24,386 nt of DNA from a virus. Made by a program: the position numbers and the translations under genes. The notes below the pieces were generated by a model, which saw only the letters and a list, made by a program, of their open reading frames with translations, made no database searches and was not told the origin of the DNA. The stretch is taken from IMG/VR virus record IMGVR_UViG_3300001715_000010, positions 1 to 24,386 of that record. The stretch is one strand, 5' to 3'. Shown here piece after piece: positions 6,870-14,136 of the stretch (position 1 is the first letter of the stretch; each line of letters opens with the position of its first letter).

Positions 6870-7382
6870 ATGGCACTTCCCAGCATCCTCAAGGACTTCA
6901 ACGCCTTTGGCGACGGCAACAACTGGCAAGGGCTGATCCCCTCGCTGACGATGCCCGAGATGGCCCGGCGCATGGTCGAGTACGAAGCCGGCGGCATGGA
7001 CGGTCCCATCGAAGTCGACCAGGGCCAGGAACTGATGACAATGGAATGGACCGCCGGCGGCATGATCGTCGACGGACTGTACGACTCGTTCGGCTCTCCG
7101 GTTCACGACGCCGCCATGCTGCGCATGACCGGCAGCTACGAAAGCGACGAGACCGGCGAAGTCATCCCCGTCGAGATCGTCGTGCGCGGCCGTCACAAGA
7201 CGATCGGCATGGGCGAAGCGACCAAAGGCGACAACAACACCATCTCCGTCACCACGACGCTGAGTTACTACAAGCTCACCGTTGATGGCGAGGAAGTGAT
7301 CGAGCGCGACGTCCCCGGCTACGTGTTCAAAGTGCGCGGCGAGGATCGACTCGCCGACCGCCGAGCGGCCCTCGGCCTGTAA
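6870..7382 (+). CDS. FII: Major tail tube protein (P2 gpFII-like)
   Basis: A 170-residue protein that matches P2 FII (172 residues) in size, place and pattern: N-terminal 'ALPSILKDFNAFGDG' and 'GLIPSLTMPEMARRM', central 'AGGMDGPIEVDQGQ', and C-terminal 'YYKLTVDGEEVIERD'. It forms the inner tube through which DNA passes. It starts 15 bases after the sheath stop with an AGGAGATATA site. A terminator-like hairpin follows, which probably lowers transcription of the genes downstream relative to sheath and tube. Confidence 0.96.
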   Translation: MALPSILKDFNAFGDGNNWQGLIPSLTMPEMARRMVEYEAGGMDGPIEVDQGQELMTMEWTAGGMIVDGLYDSFGSPVHDAAMLRMTGSYESDETGEVIPVEIVVRGRHKTIGMGEATKGDNNTISVTTTLSYYKLTVDGEEVIERDVPGYVFKVRGEDRLADRRAALGL

Positions 7383-7406
7383 TTCAAACAGCCCAACTCA
7401 CCCGAT

Positions 7407-7434
7407 GCCCGGCCGGTTGCCGGGCCTCTTTTCC
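7407..7434 (+). terminator. Intercistronic terminator-like hairpin after the tube gene
   Basis: GCCCGGC pairs with GCCGGGC around CGGTT, followed by CTCTTTT. It lies between the tube gene and gene E. Partial termination here would favour the two abundant structural proteins over the tail chaperones. Confidence 0.75.
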
Positions 7435-7452
7435 TGATTCTGGAGCGACACC

Positions 7453-7800
7453 ATGACCGAACAGACCGCAGCCGTCGAAAGCACCGAAGCCACCACCGTC
7501 GACTCGGCAAAGTCCGATAACGAAACCATCGTCACCCTGGACTACCCGCTAAAGCGCGGCAGCAAGAGCATCAGTGAAATCACCGTGCGGAAACCGCGTT
7601 CCGGCGCCCTGCGTGGCGTCTCGCTAACCGAAGTGCTACAGATGGAAGTGACGGCATTGACCAAGGTGCTGCCGCGTATCACCGAGCCCTCGCTCTCCGA
7701 AGCCGAGCTGCGTGACATCGATCCCGCTGACCTATTCCAGCTGGGCGGTGCCCTCACGGGTTTTTTGCTCCCCCGGAAGTTCCGCGAAACGAACGACTGA
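7453..7800 (+). CDS. E: Tail assembly chaperone (P2 gpE-like)
   Basis: A 115-residue protein of the P2 gpE / phage tail assembly chaperone family (P2 E is 91 residues). After an acidic, Ser/Thr-rich N-terminus it shows the typical 'VTLDYPLKRGSKSISEITVRKPRSGALRGV' region and 'LPRITEPSLSE.ELRDIDPADL'. It should bind the tape measure during tail assembly and is not part of the mature virion. The ATG at 7453 follows CTGGAG. The 3' end holds a slippery heptamer that fuses it to E' in a share of translation events. The N-terminal extension is longer than in P2. Confidence 0.92.
   Translation: MTEQTAAVESTEATTVDSAKSDNETIVTLDYPLKRGSKSISEITVRKPRSGALRGVSLTEVLQMEVTALTKVLPRITEPSLSEAELRDIDPADLFQLGGALTGFLLPRKFRETND
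7761..7767 (+). promoter_or_regulatory. -1 programmed frameshift slippery site T TTT TTG (E to E')
   Basis: In the E frame the bases read T|TTT|TTG, the same heptamer known for the -1 frameshift in P2 gene E. After slippage the -1 frame is open through 7958 and includes all of E', giving a fused product of 168 residues. Confidence 0.88.
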
Positions 7801-7826
7801 CGCTACCCAACCACGTCGACGACGCC

Positions 7827-7958
7827 ATGGCGGACATCGCCATGGTGTTTCACTGGACCCCGAACGACATGGATGACATGTCGCTCGAGGAACTGACGGA
7901 GTGGCGCGAGCGCGCCCGCGTCCGTCACGAGCCTCCCAAGAAAACCCCGCAACCGTAG
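7827..7958 (+). CDS. E': GpE' tail chaperone extension (P2 E'-like)
   Basis: A 43-codon frame with the GpE family pattern: 'ADIAMVFHW' followed by 'MSLEELTEWRERARVR'. P2 makes this only as the C-terminal part of an E-E' fusion by -1 frameshifting. Here the frame opens upstream through the end of E without a stop back to the slippery site at 7761-7767. The ATG at 7827 has no clear ribosome-binding site, so the fusion (7453 to 7958, 168 residues) is probably the main product. It ends 10 bases before the tape-measure start. Confidence 0.9.
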   Translation: MADIAMVFHWTPNDMDDMSLEELTEWRERARVRHEPPKKTPQP

Positions 7959-7968
7959 GACGTCATCG

Positions 7969-10854
7969 ATGGCCGGAGATCTCAAACTCGACGTTATGCT
8001 CCGCGCCATCGACAAGGCGACCGGACCTCTTAAAAAGATCATGAAGGGCAGCGGTGAAACATCCGAAGCCCTAAAAGCCAATCGCGATCAGCTCAAACAG
8101 CTGGAACGCGCGCAGAAAGACATGCGCGGGTTTCGCCAGCTAAAGGAACAGTCGCGGGATAGCGCTCGCGCACTACAGCAGCAACAGGACGAGATCCGCG
8201 ACCTGTCGCGCCGAATGAACGAAGCCGGCGCGGACACTCAGGCGCTGGGCCGCAAACGCAAGGACGCGATAAAGCAGGCGCGCAAGCTCACCGAGCGATA
8301 CGAGGACGAGCAACGTAAGCTCCACGATCTGCGCTCGAGCATGACTCGCGTGGAAGGCGTGACCGGCAGTTACGCCGATCGGCAGCGCGAACTACAGCGC
8401 CGGATCCGCAGCACCAACGAACAGATCGAACAACAGCAGCACGGGTTGCGCGAAGTCGCGCGCCGCCAGAAAGCCGCCGCGGATGCCGCCAAGAAATATC
8501 ACCGTACAATCGGCCGCGCCAACAACATGACCGGCGCGGGGATGACCGGGCTCGCCGCCGGTGGCGCCGGCCTTTACGCCGGTGCCCGTGTGCTAGCCCC
8601 AGGCGTCGAATACGGCGAGACCATGAGCCGCGTGCAGGCACTGACGAGGCTCGACAAGGAAGATCCACGCCTCACCGCACTCAAGAAACAGTCTCGCGAT
8701 CTGGGCGCCAGTACTGCGTTCAGCGCCTCCGATGTCGGCCGTGGTCAGGCATTTCTCGCCATGGCCGGGTTTACCCCGGAATCTGTTGGCAAGGCGATTC
8801 CGGACATGCTCAATCTGGCGTTAGCCAACGGTATGGATTTAGGGCGAACGTCCGATATTAGCTCCAACCTGCTGAGCAGTTTCGGACTTGCTCCCGACCA
8901 GATGGGTCGCCTTGCCGATGTACTCACCGCAACGACCACCCGCGCCAACGTCGATCTTGAAATGCTTGGCGACTCGATGAAGTACGTCGCGCCGCAGGCC
9001 CGAGCAATGGGCGTATCGCTAGAGCAGGCAGCCGCAATGGCCGGTTTGCTGGGTAACGTGGGGATCCAGGGCAGCCAAGCCGGTACCACGCTGCGCGCGA
9101 TGTTGACTCGTCTCGCCGCCCCCACTGGCGCCGCCGCCGGCGCACTCAAGGAACTCGGCGTCAACGCCAAGGATACTCAAGGCGATCTGCGTGACGTGCC
9201 CCGCATTCTCTCGGATGTGGCCAAGGCTACCGAGAACATGGGCAATGCCGACCGCGCCATGTATCTCAAACAGATCTTCGGCGAGGAACCCGGCGCCGGC
9301 ATGGCCGAACTGATAGCGCAGCAAGGTGCGGCCGGAATCGAGAAGTTCACCGAGATACTCACCCAAGCAGGCGGCGAAAATGCCCGCGTTGCCAAAATAA
9401 TGACCGACAACATCGGCGGCGATCTCAAAGGGCTCCGCTCGGCATGGGAAGAGGTCGGTATCTCGATCACCGATACCAACGAAGGCGCGCTGCGTGACCT
9501 GATCCAGAACATCACAGCAGCGACGCGTGCGGTCGGCGACTGGATCAAGGCCAACCCGGAACTCGCCGGCACCATCGCCAAAGTCGCCGCCGCGCTGGCT
9601 GTCATCGTCGCGGCCGGTGGATCGTTGCTTATTCTGTTGTCGTCCATCGTCGGCCCCATCGCGCTAGTCAATCTGGCACTGGGCTTCCTGGCCGCTAATC
9701 CCGTAGTGCTGACGATCATGGCTATCGTCGCCGCCGTGGCCCTGCTCGCCGGCGCCGCGTACCTCATCTACAAGAACTGGGACAGCATCGCCGGCTGGTT
9801 CGGCGATCGTTGGGAAGACATCAAGGCCGCTTTCAGTGGCGGGCTCGGCAGCATCATGACACTGCTGCTCGACTGGAATCCCATTGGCCTAATCTATAAA
9901 GGCATCGTCGCCGGCCTCGAAATGCTCGGCATCGATGTGCCGGAGAAATTCAGCACGCTGGGCAGCGCCGTTGTCGATGGTCTTATCGGTGGTATCACCG
10001 GTGGGCTCGGCGCGCTTTGGGATACCATCACCGGCATGGGCGGAAGCATCATGGATTGGTTCGGGGAGAAGCTGGGCATCCACTCCCCGTCCCGGGTCTT
10101 CGCCGGCTTCGGCGCCAACCTGCTCGAGGGGCTGATCAACGGCATCGACGAAAAGTGGCAGATGCTCAAGGACAAGATCAGTAACGTCGCCGGCGGCGTG
10201 ATGAGCTGGTTCAAGGACAAGCTCGGCATCCATTCCCCGTCGCGCGTCTTCGCCCAGTTTGGCGGCTATACCATCGACGGCTTCAATCAGGGCCTCGATC
10301 GCCAGCGCGACGAACCGGCCCGACGCGTCGCCGAGATCGCCAAGCGCCTGCGTAAAGCCGGCGCGGGGCTCGCTCTCGGCGCGACCATGTCGCTCCCCGC
10401 CGCCGCCATGCCGGTGGAGCCGAGCGTAGCAAACGTGCCGGACCTTCCCGCGCAGCGCCTCGAGATTCAGACGAGCGCGCTGCCGGACCTGGGCGAGCTC
10501 AACGCGCCACGCATCCAGCTCCCCAAGATGCCGACCCTGGGCGCGTTGGCAGCGCCGAAGATCGAGACGCCGGAACTACCGGAGCTGCCCGCGCTGCGTC
10601 TCGAGATTCAGAAACTCGATCTGCCTGAGCTGCCGGAGATCGGGGACGCGCGCTCGGTACCGATCGACTCGCGACCGCCGCTTGCCACGCCGGAACGAAG
10701 CATCACCGTCGAAGGGGACACCATCACGCTGAACGTCTACCCCAGCGAAGGCATGGACGAGCGGGCGCTGGCGCAGCTGGTCGGCCAGATGCTCGAAGAG
10801 CGCGAACGCCAGAAGGCGGCCCGCACGCGCCGCAATCTCTACGATAACGACTAA
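7969..10854 (+). CDS. T: Tail tape measure protein (P2 gpT-like)
   Basis: A 961-residue protein (P2 T is 815). In order: N-terminal coiled coil, about residues 30-175, rich in Gln/Arg/Glu heptads; the phage_tail_TP901-type core about 180-500 ('YGETMSRVQALTR', 'LGASTAFSASDVGRGQ'); strongly hydrophobic segments about 525-600 that are used for host membrane insertion in this family; two copies of a 'LGIHSPSRVF' module (about 701 and 753); and a C-terminal Pro/Leu-rich tail with repeated 'RLEIQ' and 'LPELPE' elements. Its length sets tail length. The start has a TAGGACG site and follows E' by 10 bases. Confidence 0.95.
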   Translation: MAGDLKLDVMLRAIDKATGPLKKIMKGSGETSEALKANRDQLKQLERAQKDMRGFRQLKEQSRDSARALQQQQDEIRDLSRRMNEAGADTQALGRKRKDAIKQARKLTERYEDEQRKLHDLRSSMTRVEGVTGSYADRQRELQRRIRSTNEQIEQQQHGLREVARRQKAAADAAKKYHRTIGRANNMTGAGMTGLAAGGAGLYAGARVLAPGVEYGETMSRVQALTRLDKEDPRLTALKKQSRDLGASTAFSASDVGRGQAFLAMAGFTPESVGKAIPDMLNLALANGMDLGRTSDISSNLLSSFGLAPDQMGRLADVLTATTTRANVDLEMLGDSMKYVAPQARAMGVSLEQAAAMAGLLGNVGIQGSQAGTTLRAMLTRLAAPTGAAAGALKELGVNAKDTQGDLRDVPRILSDVAKATENMGNADRAMYLKQIFGEEPGAGMAELIAQQGAAGIEKFTEILTQAGGENARVAKIMTDNIGGDLKGLRSAWEEVGISITDTNEGALRDLIQNITAATRAVGDWIKANPELAGTIAKVAAALAVIVAAGGSLLILLSSIVGPIALVNLALGFLAANPVVLTIMAIVAAVALLAGAAYLIYKNWDSIAGWFGDRWEDIKAAFSGGLGSIMTLLLDWNPIGLIYKGIVAGLEMLGIDVPEKFSTLGSAVVDGLIGGITGGLGALWDTITGMGGSIMDWFGEKLGIHSPSRVFAGFGANLLEGLINGIDEKWQMLKDKISNVAGGVMSWFKDKLGIHSPSRVFAQFGGYTIDGFNQGLDRQRDEPARRVAEIAKRLRKAGAGLALGATMSLPAAAMPVEPSVANVPDLPAQRLEIQTSALPDLGELNAPRIQLPKMPTLGALAAPKIETPELPELPALRLEIQKLDLPELPEIGDARSVPIDSRPPLATPERSITVEGDTITLNVYPSEGMDERALAQLVGQMLEERERQKAARTRRNLYDND

Positions 10855-10865
10855 GGATCCAGCCG

Positions 10866-11309
10866 ATGATGATGGTTTACGGCATGTTCGTGTTCTCGCT
10901 GGGCACCGCCGCCTACCAAGACTTCAAACGCCAAACCCAATGGCGCCAGTCGAGCCTGTCGCGCATCGGCAAGCGCCCCGCCGTTCAGTTCCTCGGCCCG
11001 GGTAGCGATACCATCACGCTGACCGGCGAGCTATACCCCGAGTTCACCGGTGGCCAGTCGAATCTCGACCAGCTGCGCGCGATGGGCGACCAGGGCGCGG
11101 CGTGGCCGCTGATCGAGGGAACCGGCCGCATGTATGGGCTCTACACCATCGACTCGATGGACGAAGGCAGCGACCGCCATTTCCGCGACGGTGCTGCCCA
11201 GCACATCACCTTTTCGCTGTCGCTCTCGCGCATCGACGATGACCGCCGCGAGCTGCTCGGCACCATCAGCGAGACCGCACTCCGCGCCGTGACGCAGGCG
11301 CTGGCATGA
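10866..11309 (+). CDS. U: Tail terminator / completion protein (P2 gpU-like)
   Basis: A 147-residue protein matching P2 gpU (159 residues): N-terminal 'MMMVYGMFVFSLGTAAYQ', then a 'RIGKRPAVQFLGPG' segment and 'TLTGELYPEFTGGQ'. It caps the tail tube at the head-proximal end after the tape measure stops elongation. It starts 11 bases after the tape-measure stop, and its TGA overlaps the gpD ATG, so the two are coupled. The MMM start could be at any of three adjacent ATGs; I took the first, downstream of AAGGAT. Confidence 0.94.
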   Translation: MMMVYGMFVFSLGTAAYQDFKRQTQWRQSSLSRIGKRPAVQFLGPGSDTITLTGELYPEFTGGQSNLDQLRAMGDQGAAWPLIEGTGRMYGLYTIDSMDEGSDRHFRDGAAQHITFSLSLSRIDDDRRELLGTISETALRAVTQALA

Positions 11310-12307
11310 GCAGCGTCGGCAGACCGGCACGCTCGCCGGACTACCGTCTCGCGATCAACGGCCAGCAGATCACCCCGCGCGTTCGCGGCCGCCTGCAGCG
11401 ACTCACGCTGACGGATCGGCGCGGCCTCGAGGCGGATCAACTGGATCTGATACTGACTGATGATGACGGACAACTTGCCCTGCCCCGCCGCGGCGTCGAG
11501 ATCCACGTCGCCATCGGCTGGAGCGGCGAGCCGCTGACCCAGCGCGGGACTTTTATCGTCGACGAGGTCGAGCACTCGGGCGCACCGGATACGCTATCGA
11601 TCCGTGCCTCGAGCGCCAACCTTCGCGGCCAGTTCCCGGTGAAGCGCACGCAGAGCTGGCACCGCACCACCATCGGCGACATCGTCACCACCATCGCCAA
11701 ACGCCACGACCTCAACCCCAGCGTTGGCCAGCAGCTGCGCATCGTCGGCGTCGCGCATATCGACCAGACCGACGAGAGCGATATCAACTTCCTCACCCGC
11801 CTGGCCGAGCGCTACGACGCCGTCACCACCGTAAAGGCGGGCAACCTGCTGTTCATCCCCGCCGGACAGGCCACCACCGCCAATGGGCTCGAGATTCCCC
11901 CGATCATCATTCGCCGGCAGGATGGCGACCAGCACCGCTACAGCGTGACCGACCGCGACAGTTACTCGGGCGTCATCGCCGCCTGGCACGATACCGACGG
12001 CGCCCAGCGCCGCGACGTTGTCGCCGGTACCGACGACAACGCCAAGCGGCTGCGGCCTATCTACGCCAACGAAGCCGATGCGCTCGCCGCTGCCCAGGGT
12101 GAATGGCAGCGGCTGCAACGCGGCCTTGCAGAATTCAGCCTCACGCTGGCCGAAGGCCGACCGGACATCTACCCCGAAACGCCCGCGCGTTGCTACGGCT
12201 GGAAGCGAGAGATCTCGGAAACCGAGTGGCTACTGGTCGAGGTACGCCACGACATCAACGACAGCGGCTACACCAACAGCCTGCAGTTCGAGACGAGGCC
12301 CCTCTAA
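11306..12307 (+). CDS. D: Baseplate hub protein, late control gene D family (P2 gpD-like)
   Basis: A 333-residue protein of the phage late control D / VgrG-gp27-like hub family (P2 D is 387). Visible: 'YRLAINGQQITPRVRGRL' at the N-terminus; 'ADQLDLILTDDDGQLALPRRG'-like strands; 'TQRGTFIVDEVEHSG'; and 'DINFLTRLAERYDA' (about 152-165), the classic hub motif. It forms a trimeric hub joining tube and spike. The ATGA overlap with gene U shows coupling. Last gene of the F operon; the stop is followed directly by the hicAB promoter. Confidence 0.95.
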   Translation: MSSVGRPARSPDYRLAINGQQITPRVRGRLQRLTLTDRRGLEADQLDLILTDDDGQLALPRRGVEIHVAIGWSGEPLTQRGTFIVDEVEHSGAPDTLSIRASSANLRGQFPVKRTQSWHRTTIGDIVTTIAKRHDLNPSVGQQLRIVGVAHIDQTDESDINFLTRLAERYDAVTTVKAGNLLFIPAGQATTANGLEIPPIIIRRQDGDQHRYSVTDRDSYSGVIAAWHDTDGAQRRDVVAGTDDNAKRLRPIYANEADALAAAQGEWQRLQRGLAEFSLTLAEGRPDIYPETPARCYGWKREISETEWLLVEVRHDINDSGYTNSLQFETRPL

Positions 12308-12309
12308 GT

Positions 12310-12366
12310 GGTAAACGCCAGTCAATAATGTGTTGACCCGTGTTTACCGGGGGTTATAATAACCCC
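12310..12366 (+). promoter_or_regulatory. Sigma70 promoter and operator of hicAB
   Basis: A -35 TTGACC (12333-12338) and a perfect -10 TATAAT (12355-12360) are spaced by 16 bases. The -10 box sits within a perfect 17-bp dyad, GGGGTTAT-A-ATAACCCC (12350-12366). A second wider dyad, GGTAAAC (12310-12316) and GTTTACC (12342-12348), flanks the -35. This is the arrangement expected for autorepression by a HicB-type antitoxin or the XRE protein that follows. Confidence 0.85.
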
Positions 12367-12391
12367 AACATAAAGCAGCAAGGGGCAGGAG

Positions 12392-12574
12392 GTGGATAGC
12401 AGAGCGCTGATCAAGGAACTGAAGCGGGATGGTTGGGAGCTGGTCAGAGTCAACGGCAGCCATCACCACTTCAGACATCCCGCCAAACCCGGCACCGTCA
12501 CGGTGCCTCATCCCAAAAAGGATCTGAAAACGGGTTTGGTGCGGGGAATCAGAAAAAGCGCCGGTCTCCTTTGA
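12392..12574 (+). CDS. hicA: HicA mRNA interferase toxin
   Basis: A 60-residue HicA (type II toxin, dsRBD-like fold). It shows the family core: 'LIKELKRDGWELVRVNGSHHHF', with the catalytic His in GSHHHF, then 'VTVPHPKKDL' and 'GLVRGIRKSAGLL'. It cleaves translated mRNA and stalls growth until neutralised by HicB. The GTG at 12392 gives the usual short N-terminus and follows AAGGGG; an AGGAGG overlaps the start itself. Length and key residues are intact. The pair has its own promoter, so it is expressed in the lysogen and is independent of the late operon. Confidence 0.94.
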   Translation: MDSRALIKELKRDGWELVRVNGSHHHFRHPAKPGTVTVPHPKKDLKTGLVRGIRKSAGLL

Positions 12575-12612
12575 GGCCGGAACCTGCTGCCCCCGACAGG
12601 AGGAATCGAACC

Positions 12613-13032
12613 ATGTTATTTCCCATTGCGATCGAACGCGGCGATGAAGACCACGCCTACGGCGTCATCGTTCCCGATCTGCCTGGATGCTTCTCGGCTG
12701 GCGATACATTCGAGGAAGCGCTGGCCAACGTCCACGAAGCTATCGAGGGTTGGCTCGAGGTCCAGGTCGAGCATGACGAACCGATCCCCGAGGCCAAGAC
12801 CATCGAGCATCACGTCGATAAACCGGACTTCGAAGGTTGGATCTGGGCGGTCGTCGATATCGACTTGACGCCATATCTCGGCAAAAGCCATAAAATCAAT
12901 GTCACCCTGCCGGATTTGCTGGTGAAACAGATCGACGACTACGTGGCCGGCAATCCGAGCGACAAGACTCGCTCCGGCTTCCTCTCGCGTGTTGCCATGC
13001 AAGAGCTCGCTCGGACGCGGAAGAGCGCTTGA
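12613..13032 (+). CDS. hicB: HicB antitoxin
   Basis: A 139-residue HicB. Residues about 1-65 are the partial RNase H-fold HicB domain ('YGVIVPDLPGCFSAGDTFEEAL..VHEAIE'), which inhibits HicA; residues about 93-138 are a ribbon-helix-helix DNA-binding domain ('KINVTLPDLLVKQIDDYV', 'RSGFLSRVAMQEL') for autorepression. The frame is open far upstream, but the ATG at 12613 has an AGGAGGAA site and gives the family N-terminus. It lies 38 bases after hicA. Confidence 0.94.
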   Translation: MLFPIAIERGDEDHAYGVIVPDLPGCFSAGDTFEEALANVHEAIEGWLEVQVEHDEPIPEAKTIEHHVDKPDFEGWIWAVVDIDLTPYLGKSHKINVTLPDLLVKQIDDYVAGNPSDKTRSGFLSRVAMQELARTRKSA

Positions 13033-13035
13033 GCC

Positions 13036-13290
13036 ATGGGCCTAACCAGCCACACCGAACCCGACCTGATCCCCAATGAAGTCGTCGGCATGGTCGTGAA
13101 CGAAGACACCACCATGGTCGCGGCATGGCGGCGATACCTGGGGCTGACGCAAGCCCAGGTTGCCGAACGCATCGGCATTTCCCAGTCGGCTTATGCGCAG
13201 CAAGAAGCCGCACGGAAACCGCGCCAGACGACGCTTCACAAAATCGCCACGGCGCTTGGCATCACGGTGGAGCAACTGTCGGAAGATTGA
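13036..13290 (+). CDS. XRE-family helix-turn-helix regulator
   Basis: An 84-residue protein with a single helix-turn-helix of the Cro/CI type at about residues 28-80 ('WRRYLGLTQAQVAERIGISQSAYAQQE', ending 'ALGITVEQLSED'). It starts 3 bases after the hicB stop, so it is the third gene of the toxin-antitoxin operon. The N-terminal 25 residues contain a 'DLIPNEVVGMVVNED' stretch that may contact a partner protein. It could be an extra regulator of hicAB or the orphan antitoxin of another system. A terminator follows at once. Confidence 0.88.
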   Translation: MGLTSHTEPDLIPNEVVGMVVNEDTTMVAAWRRYLGLTQAQVAERIGISQSAYAQQEAARKPRQTTLHKIATALGITVEQLSED

Positions 13291-13315
13291 CGGTACAAGC
13301 TCGCCGCCCAACGCA

Positions 13316-13341
13316 AAACGCCAGCCCGAAGGCTGGCGTTT
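13316..13341. terminator. Bidirectional rho-independent terminator
   Basis: A perfect 11-bp stem (AAACGCCAGCC / GGCTGGCGTTT) closes a CGAA tetraloop, with A residues on the left and T residues on the right. It lies between the converging hicAB operon and the minus-strand cassette and can serve both. Confidence 0.92.
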
Positions 13342-13369
13342 GTCATGGGGTGCAAGACGGTTAAGCGGG

Positions 13370-13546
13370 TTAGGAAAACTTCACGATGGCTGAAAAGATC
13401 CCGGTCATTACCGCCATTGAGGCGATCAGCGCGGTGATCATCTTCCAGGTCTGAGCATTGAGAGCTTGATGCAGCTCACTACTGGTCGCCATCGTCTCCT
13501 TGATGATCGCCATATCGGTTTCCAGGTGCCGTAGGCTGTCGTTCAT
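13370..13546 (-). CDS. Small coiled-coil, tail-anchored membrane protein
   Basis: A 58-residue protein from the ATG at 13546 (a GTG nine bases upstream is an alternative start). The N-terminal half is a predicted coiled coil with the motif RHLETDMAIIKETM; residues about 36-57 are one hydrophobic helix ending four residues before the C-terminus. It is a short relative of the next gene upstream (12 of 14 residues identical in that motif). The overall plan recalls XhlA-type small phage proteins, but I do not claim that family. Role unknown; membrane-located. Confidence 0.75.
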   Translation of the reverse strand: MNDSLRHLETDMAIIKETMATSSELHQALNAQTWKMITALIASMAVMTGIFSAIVKFS

Positions 13547-13547
13547 G

Positions 13548-13844
13548 CTATGCACCCGTAGTGAACCGCATGATGCCGAAAATCAGGCCAGCGACAGCAA
13601 TGACCGTGCCCACACTCCACATCGTCTGCTGACGCAGAAGCGAATGCATCTCAGAGCGCAGAGCGCCAAACTCGCGATGCATATCGGAGCGAATCGAACC
13701 GGTTTCACCAAGAAACTCTTCACGCTTGACCATCGTCTCCTTAATGATGGCCACATCCTGCTCCAGATGCCGCAAGCGCTGTTCCATGTCCGGTGGCTCC
13801 CCGCTGCCGTCGATTGATCGCAGTTTGCGAACGTCACTCGGCAT
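13548..13844 (-). CDS. Coiled-coil, tail-anchored membrane protein
   Basis: A 98-residue protein from the ATG at 13844, preceded by an AGAGGG site. It has a long coiled coil from about residue 20 to 70, beginning with RHLEQDVAIIKETM, and a single C-terminal membrane helix (about 76-93). It overlaps the stop of the upstream zinc-ribbon gene by 11 bases, so it is coupled to it. It is followed within two bases by its smaller paralogue, which suggests local duplication. XhlA-like haemolysin/holin accessory proteins have a similar layout; superinfection exclusion is another option. Both are guesses from topology. Confidence 0.78.
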   Translation of the reverse strand: MPSDVRKLRSIDGSGEPPDMEQRLRHLEQDVAIIKETMVKREEFLGETGSIRSDMHREFGALRSEMHSLLRQQTMWSVGTVIAVAGLIFGIMRFTTGA

Positions 13845-14136
13845 GATTGTCGCCCTCTTCTTCCAGGAATGCCAACACCTCCATATCACGGAAGTAACGT
13901 AGATAGCCGCAGTGCAGGCACGCCTGCACGAACTGGCCGTACCCAAGGCGAGGATTGCTCGCCAATACCTGGTTGATCAGGATCGCCGGGGCGTTGCCAT
14001 CGCTGTCACGCTCATAGTCGTTGACAGCAATACTCATCGAATCGACGGTCGAGCAGGCGGGGCAGTCGCCGCCCACGCCCTGGCTATCGAGAAAGCGCTT
14101 GAGATCTGCCCCCGTGACGAGGCGGTTATCGCTCAT
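13834..14136 (-). CDS. Zinc-ribbon-like phage protein, function unknown
   Basis: A 100-residue protein from the ATG at 14136. Two Cys pairs, CPAC (about residue 25) and CLHC (about residue 74), separated by about 48 residues, suggest a zinc ribbon. Between them is a predicted beta strand and helix ('APAILINQVLASNP'). The C-terminus is acidic. The start overlaps the stop of the upstream membrane/BRCT gene by 4 bases. I do not recognise a characterised family. The frame continues upstream of 14136 but that part overlaps another gene and looks non-coding. Confidence 0.8.
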   Translation of the reverse strand: MSDNRLVTGADLKRFLDSQGVGGDCPACSTVDSMSIAVNDYERDSDGNAPAILINQVLASNPRLGYGQFVQACLHCGYLRYFRDMEVLAFLEEEGDNHAE

